In this document: positions 1 through 14,986 of the stretch, piece by piece
Numbering within the stretch: position 1 is the first letter of the stretch
How the letters are laid out: every line of letters starts with the position of its first letter
Origin: Glandiceps talaboti
Taxonomy: Eukaryota > Hemichordata > Enteropneusta > Spengelidae
Length of the DNA stretch: 50,000 nucleotides
Direction: 5' to 3'
Assembly (NCBI RefSeq): GCF_964340395.1
Contig: NC_135563.1
Location: 5,556,922 to 5,606,921, forward strand
Program-made: the position numbers and the translations under genes
The notes under the pieces: model-generated
Seen by the model: only the letters and a program-made list of their open reading frames with translations
Databases searched by the model: none
Told to the model about the DNA's origin: nothing

Positions 1-3000
1 AAACCATGATATTCAGTTCAAAGTACATGTTATTTTCATACTATAATACTCCCTCGACAACATCAATCTTCATCACATTTTGTCCATATGGATAAGAAAT
101 AAAATAACTGATTAAGGGTAGATTGTCTGCCAGACACTTGTGAACTGTGTCGATCGCCGGTAATATAAATCATACAGTTACAATTATATTTCCCCCCGAA
201 CAAAATTATTGCAGTTGTCAGTTGTCACCATAATATATTGTGTATCAATGTTTTGTATATTCCCCTCGTCGCCTCATGTTACCACATAGGGCAACCCCAA
301 CGTAATAAGCAATTGTTTTCTGCCTGTGGCGTATGTGGTATTGTTCCCATTGAAAATGCTCTGACATAAGGGACGCCGAGGTGATATAAACTGTAGAAAT
401 TATATCCATGCCATTCAGTATCGCCTGTCAAGCGTGGCCAATAAGCCTGGTGCGGTGAGTCTCATACGACCACCCAAGCTAGTTAATCCCAGAACGTGGG
501 TAATAATTTATCAAAGTAATCACTTGTTATGCCTACTGTAAAATTTTACCAACTTGTGAGAAAGTAATATACCATTGATCAGTCACATTAGAAATCGTAT
601 GTGTGTCTTATTGATGACAAGTATATTGTCCCTGGAGAGAGCACTGTAAGCTGAGTAATACGTGCACACAATCCAGGAAAGTAGATGCCGGTTTGAACGT
701 GGCGTCGTAAGAGTTTAAGAATACAAAGGTGTCGTTTTCCAATTTGAGCAGAAGAATCTACACAATAGTTTCCAGTGACATCATTGTCTTTATATATATC
801 TGTTCGAATTCTAGTCTTCTACACCTGTATTTTTTATGATAAATCTAATATCTAGACTCTAATGATGTATGATAGATTTATTCGAAACCAAGAAAATAGA
901 ACAATACAGGTACACACCGAAAAAAAATCAACAGAAAAATATTGCGATGACGTTCATGAAGGGAAACATTCAATGCCATCCCATAATATATATCGAAAGT
1001 GATTCAAGATGGCAAAATTCGGTGTGTAATTTCCATCTCTTGAAATATTGCATTCTTGCCTACGCCTGCGCAGACTAGGCATAAGGTTGATTGAAGCAAT
1101 ACACTGTACTAGTAAACGCCAACGCTAAAAGTTAGTCGATGGTATAGTTTACAATGTGTTACTTTAAATGTTAACATTTGTTTAAAACATTCCATTTGTG
1201 TGATGGTTACAGTTGATATTAAGAATAGGATTCCGTTTAGCTGATGTTATCAGTGGGGGCGTGTAAAGATTGCAGATATGTTCTCATCAGTAAATGAATA
1301 ACCCATATATCTCATCAGCTGTACTGGCTGCAATTGGGATAAATTCACTAAAAATTGGTGAGTTACTAGTAAAAAGACAATGTGTTAATTAGTGGTCAAT
1401 ATTATCCATAGGTGGTGTAGTGAAATGTGTGGAAACTCGGTTTTAAATTTTTCACTATGTTAAAACAGTACTAGATGTACCTGAAATATTATTGTTCGAT
1501 CAGACAACCAGAGTATATTCATCTCAAATTGTTAAAATACCAATAACTAGATATCATGTTAATCACTGATTGATATTACCCATATCAGTATTGCAATTAT
1601 AGGCTAAATCACGATCGCTGTTGAGGGCGCTGATATTTGGGTGCGGACCAAAAAATAAATTTGATTGAAACATTTTGATTTAAACATCAGGATTCTAAAA
1701 ACTGTCTGTATTTTTCTTCAGATACATTTCAAGGAAAGAAGAGTCCATGCAATGACTTTCAAAATTTCTTAACGATAGCCACTTTTTTATGTTTCTCATG
1801 ATCGATTGAACCTTTAACACAATAAAATGCAACAAAAACACGCCCTCAGTGGCTATATCGGAAGAAATTTAATCATTGTAAGGAATTACAATAAGTAACA
1901 CATAAAAAGGTCAGCCTTACACACCACATTAAGTCCGTTATATGCAGTCGGATGACTCGCAAAGATGTAAATAATTTGGGTAAATAAAAACTTAAAGTAA
2001 CTGTAATCCAAAAATGCGAAATGGATTTGAAGGCAACATGGAAATCGAAAGTTATTTACAAACATATTCTTGAAACTTTAAGAAATTCACCCCCTATTTG
2101 TGTTAGTGGTATTATTTTTCAACAAAATAGCATTGTCTAGCGATGTCTGCTTTTGTGAAAACACGACTACACGTTTAAATGTCTCCAAAGGACGTGTATA
2201 GGGTGTGTTAGTCCTAATTTATTGTTAAGAAACAACATTGGAAAAGAGTGCCATGGAAACGTTCAAGATTAGGTTGCCTTTTCAATGATTAAGTATAACT
2301 GCTATAAATTTCAATCACCCTTTGATCTTTACAGGAAGTAGAACATATTCGTTAGGTATTTGCCTAGTGTAACAACCGACAGTTTATGTTCCCCTAATCC
2401 GAACGATTCTGCTTTCCATGACATTTCAAAATTTGAATGGCAACCACGGGTGCTTTTTTCAGCAAGAGCGATTATCAAAGCGATTAGATTTATTGAATTA
2501 AAAGCTATCACCGAGGCTAGCCTCGATGACGCTCATGCTTTATAGTCTTTCTCGTTGCTCTATTTTAACTTTCCGTATGCACTGTGAATTTTTAAAAGTA
2601 CAGTTTTTATTGGTTTGGTTATTGAAGTAATTTAACTATATAGCAGAGTAATCAGTGACACGTCATACTCCTAGAAAACATGAATGACAACGTGATATAC
2701 ACACAAAGCTTCTCGTATGGCGCTAACATTACACGGGTCTAGTATCTCGGCATATAGCGCTCTTTTCAGTCGAGGAGCTTTTGTTGGGTGAACTTAGATG
2801 ACCTGTTAAATGTTTGCATCTTTTGTGTTCTCAGTGTAGACCATGTGTCGAATGTATAGAAGGATGATTCGTCAATACAACTAAACCGATAAACTGGATG
2901 GTTTATCGCGAATGTCACCCCTACTTGACTCCTTAAACATCTGGGTACGAACAATCACACTATCGGGATTCTAGCAAGTTTCAACTTTTGAACAAATGAT

Positions 3001-4945
3001 GTACATTAATGTAGAAAGCTTATCCATTACGTTTGCACCGGGTGTCTGGATAAGTGTGTGTCTAAATTACGAAGTCACAAAATATAGGTCTTTTATCGAC
3101 TATGTTGGCAAAAACTTCAATAATACTGTTTTGTAAGTTTGTGACTGATTAATCTACAATAATATCAGTGAAATAATACATAAAAACGTTGACTTTTGAA
3201 AAATAAAATCACTTTAAAACATTGTATTTGCTTGTTGTTTTTTTAGTGTTGCGGCTGTGATTTGCGTTTTGAGACTTGGCAACGCATAGACACGCGTCAA
3301 GGGCTTCTTCCCTCGAGTTTTCGTCTTTCAAGGCAGTAAAAGCTGACGATAACATTCAAGATGTTTACCTCGACCACTTTTGAGAAATAACACATATTTT
3401 TTGAAATAATCATCCGTGTTGTAATGTAATAAATTTCCAGAGATTACCGTTAGCGTGAGCGAGATATATAAGGAATGTTGATAGCGCCTTCTCCTTTCGT
3501 TGAAAATAGAGGTTAACGTTGGAATTGAATCGACTTTTAGCACGATACTGTACGTCACTACTCTTGGCTGGCTTGTGTTATTACCATGCTTTCGTCACAC
3601 TTAAGAATCTTTTTCTGCTTCAAGGATAAAGTTTCGTGAAGGTCCAAATTCGACTTCATAGTTTCCGTTAATTTTACCACGTATGGCGGAAATGTTTCTC
3701 ACGCACAATTAAGCTCCAGTCGTGAACGTACACGTACGTGTTCGAATTCGACATTTAAAATATTAATAAAAAACACCCACTGCGTCTTTTTTTTCAAGAA
3801 TGTTTTAATAACTTCGGTTATGAGTAACGGTATTGAGTGTAACATTAATGACGAGGTAATTTTTATTCCCGATGATGTTAACCTCTTTTCGTACTGAGGT
3901 GATCACCTGACGAAGTTCATATGAAACAACTACACCAATACCGTGCGAATGTTTGGTGTATTGTATAGATTAGGTTGATCTCTTGCAAACGCTGACGTTA
4001 ATATTTACATTCAATTTGATTAATTCTTTAGACACCACCTCTATTCAATCAAACTGGTTTGCCGAGTAACGGTCCCTTAGGAAATATAAACCAATTATGA
4101 CTATTTTCGAAACACACTTTCTTTATGTACGCGACTCCTCGAAATGAAAATTACGAAGCGATACCATCCCGACAAAAGACACAGGTATCTGTATGCCAAA
4201 CAACGCCGACAGTCTAAAGATAGTAAAACTGTCTTTTGTGAGAGGAAAATCCCTCCCGGAAATTGTGGTCTAATGAAGTATTATCTATGAAGTAGGCTAG
4301 AAACGTGAGAGAACAGTTCATCACTCCATCGATTTTTCTTTAATCTCAACTACCCAAATCCTATTTGCTCTCTACAATTTACTCGGTTTTAACAGACCCA
4401 AAACACGTGCCCTGCAAACTGACATTTCTACAAATGATGACGCAATGAATGATTGAATTATTTTAAGTATAGAACGTAGATCGATGTCGATGAAATCGTT
4501 CTTAGTGTCATAAGAATGAAGTAGTGCACACTAAGGTACTCTGAGTTCAAGGTGCGCATCTTCGTTAATAGAATTCAGTCATGCAGACGATACTCATATG
4601 ATATTATTACGTCACGTTTCATTTCATTTCAAAAGTTATTAGCATAGTGAACGAGCACCTATTTTTTTTAAAGAAATAAAACGGGCATTTTTTACAAAAT
4701 CAGAAGCAATCAGCTGTCATCTACATTCACGTGGTGTCAATATTGATTTCTGAATTAAATATATGGTTTGGACGATTCCTTTTCTTGCTTAATGTCGACT
4801 GAATTCGTTAGTTCAACTCACAGACGCAAGCTTTTTTATAAATACTCGATTAATTTGCGCTTTACGTGACAATGATACTAAGCATGGCGGTAGTCGATAC
4901 ATTTTGGCGAAGGTGTTAGTACTTTTTTTTTCTTTTCCAAATTGA
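1..4945. other. Non-coding tract, nothing recognised
   Basis: About 4.9 kb of AT-rich sequence with stop codons in every frame. The few open stretches are 60-76 codons, several open only from non-ATG codons, and their translations show no domain, signal peptide or family motif. I saw no tRNA-like box A/B pair, long tandem repeat or clear inverted repeat. It lies downstream of the minus-strand receptor gene, so it is intergenic or belongs to an intron or UTR of a gene outside the window. Confidence 0.5.
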
Positions 4946-4951
4946 TTTATT
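4946..4951 (-). promoter_or_regulatory. Candidate polyadenylation signal AATAAA for the GPCR
   Basis: The plus strand reads TTTATT, which is AATAAA on the minus strand. It is the first canonical signal downstream of the receptor stop codon, about 257 bases away, giving a 3' UTR of ordinary length. The plus-strand T/C-rich run just beyond it (4922-4937) is an A/G-rich run on the minus strand, so no clear downstream GU-rich element is seen. The motif is short and could occur by chance. Confidence 0.45.
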
Positions 4952-4954
4952 TCG

Positions 4955-4973
4955 TAGGTAGCCCTCCTACCTA
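4955..4973 (-). promoter_or_regulatory. Perfect 7-bp stem-loop in the predicted GPCR 3' UTR
   Basis: TAGGTAG and CTACCTA form a perfect 7-bp stem around a 5-base loop, read as GAGGG on the minus strand. In the transcript it would sit 3 bases before the AATAAA signal. A hairpin touching the poly(A) signal could influence 3'-end processing or mRNA stability, but that role is inferred from position only. Confidence 0.35.
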
Positions 4974-5208
4974 GTGTTATGTGTTTCTACGGAAAATGAT
5001 AACTGCGCTTCAATAACATGATATTTCGAGTATTAAAAAAGACTAACTAACTGCAAGTGTAAAAAAATGCTAATCTAAACCGGCAACAACTAAAATCCCA
5101 GAACACTCTATTACAAATCATTATTTTCTTGTTTAGTGTTCCCTTGTTTACTTATTTTTTGGGGGAAAACGCTACCGTACAGTAAGTAAATTGTACTCGC
5201 TGATGACG

Positions 5209-6303
5209 TCACGTCGCAAGAATGATATCTCTTGTGGCAGTTGTTGTCGCACCCCGAGAAGAATGGAAAACACATCGCATTATCTTGACGAACTCCTTAT
5301 GGAATAATTCGTCTAAGCCCCCATATATAAATGGATTGATACACGTTGAGGACATGGCGATAACGTGAAAGAGATGATATATCAGGTCGTACCAATAGTA
5401 ATCACTCTTTATCGATACATGATAATCACCTAGAATCATTAACATGTTAAAAGGTAACCAACACGCCAGAAAACACACTACTACCGTAACTAGCATCTTG
5501 TTCGTTTTCTTCTTCCTCGCGATTTCTTGTTTCTTCTTCTGAGCACTGAGAGCACCGGGTCGTACTTGATGCTGAAGTTCCATCCATACACGATAGTAAG
5601 CCGTGGAAATGACGAACAGCGGCAAGGCGTACTGTAGTATGAACACAAACGTGCTGTAGACTTTCCTATGTTCGGGGCTCTTCCACCGCTCTGAACATTG
5701 ATTGAATTTTACGTACGTCATATTGTCAAAATTAAACTCGTTGTAAATGAATCTGGTATTGACGATGAACGGTGTCGCTAGACTGATGGAAACCACCCAT
5801 ATAAGTGTAAGAATCATACCAACAAGTCGCAACGATAAACGCTTTCTGAACGGATAGATCACGATGATGTATCGATCAATAGAAATAGCTGTCATGGTCA
5901 ATACAGATAAAAACACGGCAATCGGCTGCATGGGACGAATGATATAACACATAATTTTACCAAAACTCCATTTTCCTGCCAGTGTGTGAGCCAAAGTAAA
6001 TGGCAAACAGATAAGGCACACCGCAGCGTCACTGACGGAGAGATTGCCTATGAAGATGTACGTTGAATTGTGCAGTTTCTTGTTACGTACAATAGCTACG
6101 CATACCATGGTGTTGCCAAGGATTCCAAGAGCAATAATAATACTGTAGATGAAGATACAGAATCCCCTGAATGCTGGATGCTCTGATATCTCGGTATCGG
6201 GAAACTCTGTCATGATTCCGGTACCATTGCTTTCGGATGTCTCGTTGCCATCACTGACGCGCTGCACGAACTGCAAAATAAACTGCATCGTTCCCGAATC
6301 CAT
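5209..6303 (-). CDS. Intronless rhodopsin-class peptide GPCR (PrRP/sNPF/NPY-receptor-like)
   Basis: A 364-residue seven-transmembrane receptor of the plasma membrane, predicted to bind a neuropeptide and signal through heterotrimeric G proteins. Seen in the sequence: an extracellular N-terminus of about 44 residues with two N-glycosylation sequons (N20, N26); TM1 with GN (N64); TM2 with LxxxD (D92); an ECL1 tryptophan (W112); TM3 from C119 ending in DRY (143-145); TM4 W169; C203 in ECL2, which pairs with C119 in this family, next to sequon N194; TM5 P228; TM6 CWLP (281-284); TM7 NPFIY (323-327); then helix 8 with C344 as a possible palmitoylation site. The QP-VSVLT-DRY region, the YPFRKR loop and the AMSSTC-NPFIY stretch recall PrRP, sNPF, NPY and GPR83 receptors. 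The start is the first in-frame ATG (context acaatATGg, A at -3 and G at +4). The frame is open 57 codons further up but only from a non-ATG codon. One uninterrupted exon holds all seven helices, with no frameshift or missing key residue. The GPCR call is firm; the ligand group is an inference. Confidence 0.93.
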   Translation of the reverse strand: MDSGTMQFILQFVQRVSDGNETSESNGTGIMTEFPDTEISEHPAFRGFCIFIYSIIIALGILGNTMVCVAIVRNKKLHNSTYIFIGNLSVSDAAVCLICLPFTLAHTLAGKWSFGKIMCYIIRPMQPIAVFLSVLTMTAISIDRYIIVIYPFRKRLSLRLVGMILTLIWVVSISLATPFIVNTRFIYNEFNFDNMTYVKFNQCSERWKSPEHRKVYSTFVFILQYALPLFVISTAYYRVWMELQHQVRPGALSAQKKKQEIARKKKTNKMLVTVVVCFLACWLPFNMLMILGDYHVSIKSDYYWYDLIYHLFHVIAMSSTCINPFIYGGLDELFHKEFVKIMRCVFHSSRGATTTATRDIILAT

Positions 6304-6480
6304 ATTGTCTGATCTGTAGGTTAGCACCAACCAATAGATGGTGTGTCCGGTTTCTATTTCAACATTTAAGTCCACAACGTCAATCTCCCCCAAAGTATCT
6401 CCGCTGTTTTGAAACTCGTCAGCAAAGATGTACGATACTCGTGCATCCACGGTAGTTCTGATGTCCAACTTCACGGTCTA
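6304..6480 (-). other. In-frame open extension above the GPCR start (5' UTR or upstream exon part)
   Basis: The receptor frame stays open for 57 codons above the ATG and ends at an in-frame TAG (plus-strand CTA at 6478-6480). It contains no ATG; the furthest-upstream near-cognate codon is GTG at 6472-6474, an unlikely start in an animal. The translated extension has no signal peptide or recognisable motif. It is most simply 5' UTR. Alternatively, part of it is coding sequence joined to an upstream exon. Confidence 0.6.
6312..6340 (-). promoter_or_regulatory. Possible 3' splice site just above the GPCR ATG
   Basis: On the minus strand the bases before the ATG read ggtgctaacctacag, then atcagacaat, then ATG. 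CTACAG is a good acceptor core and CTAAC resembles a branch site, but that copy is too close to the AG to act as one, and the pyrimidine tract is weak. If used, it would place a 5'-UTR intron 10 bases before the start codon, a common arrangement in otherwise single-exon GPCR genes. No matching donor was identified. Confidence 0.22.
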
Positions 6481-6639
6481 TGTGCGTGTTCTCGTCGACT
6501 TTGCAAAGAAAAGCGGTCTGCGACTTCCACACCTATCACACGGTGATATCTACCGATGGGAGATTTTTGACTGCACTCATCAACGTGAACACTGGTACAA
6601 TGATGTAAACCATACAAGCATAGCTGACTAAAAATCTAC

Positions 6640-13186
<6,547 letters not shown>

Positions 13187-13329
13187 TAATAAAACAAAAC
13201 AAAACAAAATAAAATTTAATTTAATTTAACTTTATAAAAATTTAAAAATAAAATAAAATAAAATAAAATAAAATAAAATAAAATAAAATAAAATAAAATA
13301 AAATAAAATAAAGTAAAATAAAATAAAAC
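13187..13329. repeat. (AAAAC)/(AAAAT) pentanucleotide array
   Basis: It begins with three or four AAAAC units, passes through a degenerate TTTAA/AAATT patch (13211-13245), then becomes a near-perfect AAAAT array from about 13246 to 13328 with one A-to-G change near 13313. The change of unit from AAAAC to AAAAT suggests expansion from an old A-rich tail, possibly of a retroposon, but no element body was recognised next to it. The minus-strand LFYFI-repeat frame is an artefact. Confidence 0.95.
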
Positions 13330-14062
13330 TTTCAAGAGTGTGGAAAATTTTCCGAAATCTTGATTATTAAAGGAAACGTCGAGCCAAATTACATTGCACT
13401 TTCGAAAATTTGAAGTGTTGTGACTTATGAACGTGTGGCTAGTTTGAGAAGAGATTGTCAAAAGTTGATAAAAAGGGATCAATGCAATTTAAAACGAGAG
13501 TGCACTTCTGGACCATTCCTTCAAACTCGTCTACTTCATGTCGATTCCAACAACCTTCCCGTAAGGTCAAGGTCAAGGTGTCTCCTGCAAACATACATTG
13601 CTACAGGGCATCATTTTATCCCCCGGCTATGTCCATTTTAAACATAGGCTTATATCACAGTTCGGTATTGTTTATCAGATTGCATCTCCTTTCATTACAC
13701 TTTACACATTAAAGTATGCTTTTTAATAATAGTGTTGTGCCAAGGGGAACATTTCCATCTTTTCATTTATTGATTTGGATTTTAATTAAATGTTAACCTG
13801 GAAATAGTTTTTGTTACTGGATGTATGCAGTTAACTCATACTTTTATTTACCCTGATACTATTATTTCTGGTCTTAATGTGTTCACGTCAGATTCAAGCC
13901 GTTTTGATTGTCTGGTAAACAGCATAAACACGTTCGCACTCGAACACAATTTCTTTAATTACAAAATCAATAAACAAATTTTGTAGTAATTTTCTGTCGG
14001 TTTTAAGCCCACGTGCCACTTTACAATAGGTGTTTTATTTGCTGCATTTAGCTATGCATTTA
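13330..14062. other. Non-coding tract with a direct AGGTCA repeat
   Basis: At 13564-13575 two AGGTCA hexamers abut, followed by AGGTGT. AGGTCA is the nuclear-receptor half-site, and a zero-spaced direct repeat is one accepted spacing, but this could also be a short hexamer repeat. Two overlapping open frames (13420-13712) show no recognisable protein. Nothing else was recognised. Confidence 0.4.
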
Positions 14063-14440
14063 GCTCCGCAAAATTTAAAAAAGAAATTCCCCGTAATGTT
14101 TTGCTCTACACAATATTAAAATGTCCATCCCCGGAATGGAGTGATCACTACAATGTTAAGGGGACATCGCCATAATGTTTTGCTCCCCGCAATGTTAAAA
14201 TGTCCATCTCCACAATGGAGTGCTCTCCGCAATGTTTAAAAAACATTCCCGTAATATTTTGCTCACGGCAACGTTAAAAAATCCATCTCCAGAATGGAGT
14301 GCTCTGTACAACCGACACTTGTAATAATTGCTAGTTGTACAGTGCTCTCCGGAATGTTAAAAAAAACATCTCCATAATGTTTTGCTTTCCACAATGTTAA
14401 AAAGTCCATCTCTAGAATGGAGTTCTCTCCGCAATGTTAT
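14063..14440. repeat. 39/40-bp minisatellite with an alternating (dimeric) unit
   Basis: About 8.4 diverged units start at 14063, 14103, 14143, 14182, 14222, 14261, 14301, 14384 and 14424, with spacings of 40, 40, 39, 40, 39, 40, 83 (40 plus a 43-bp insertion) and 40. The shared core is GCTCTCCGCAATGTTAAAA. Units alternate between type A (ending near TAATGTTTT) and type B (ending near TCCAT..GAATGGAGT), so the true repeat is a dimer of about 79 bp. Both types contain short internal inverted repeats (AATGTT/AACATT and TCCAT/ATGGA). The period is not a multiple of three and stops are frequent, so it is non-coding. Confidence 0.9.
14306..14340. mobile_element. 35-bp insertion with 7-bp TIRs and 8-bp target duplication
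   Basis: Within one minisatellite unit lies a 35-bp segment beginning GTACAAC and ending GTTGTAC, perfect 7-bp terminal inverted repeats. It is flanked by direct copies of AGTGCTCT at 14298-14305 and 14341-14348. Removing 43 bp (insert plus one duplicate) restores a unit of exactly 40 bp that matches its neighbours, so the empty site is known from sister units. An 8-bp duplication is characteristic of hAT-type transposition. The element is far too short to code for anything and would be a minimal non-autonomous remnant or a deletion derivative. Confidence 0.65.
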
Positions 14441-14899
14441 ATGAACAATTCATTTCAGTGTACGTTTTGCAGACTTAACCCGAGGCTATGCGTTCGCCTG
14501 ATTAATTTTGAAAGACACTTTAGGTGTTGCCTGTTATGTGGTTACCTAGATGTATAGTTCATAGCTCTTGAAATACAATGACTTCCTTTCAGATGCAACA
14601 TATAACTTACGTTTATTCTCTAAGTGATATCGCTTCAGAGAAAACGAAGGAAATACGGAACTCAGAATAATATGCTTGAAGTGTTGCCTTCTCTCCTTTC
14701 AAGTTAGAGTTCTTCCAGAGCGTGCCAGGTAAATACGACATACAGAACAATGTACATTTTATCGTGCTTATTATGGCGACGTAATGTGATTGTGAGTCAC
14801 TCTAGGTTCTTGTCAAATCTAAGTGTAACAAGCTGGGTAATACATTTGTTTACATTTTTCAACGTCCAAACATTTCAAATATTCTATACAACTGCAGGA

Positions 14900-14902
<3 letters not shown>
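14441..14902. other. Non-coding tract, nothing recognised
   Basis: About 460 bases between the minisatellite and the next microsatellite. A short open frame starting at 14750 runs into the TA repeat and has no recognisable content. Confidence 0.45.
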
Positions 14903-14970
<68 letters not shown>

Positions 14971-14986
14971 GTATGTGTGTGTGTGT
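14903..14986. repeat. (TA)n followed by (GT)n compound microsatellite
   Basis: An uninterrupted TA run to about 14969, then CGTA, then GT repeats to 14986. The junction suggests that a TA tract gave rise to, or merged with, a GT tract. Length is likely polymorphic. Confidence 0.95.

Noticed and set aside
5204-5211. TGACGTCA (CRE) overlapping the GPCR stop codon
   Set aside because: An 8-bp palindrome inside the end of the coding region is likely coincidental; similar sites occur at 9367 and 23148.
13564-13575. Direct AGGTCA repeat as a nuclear-receptor element
   Set aside because: Zero spacing and a third related hexamer fit a short hexamer repeat equally well, so it is mentioned only in the tract entry.
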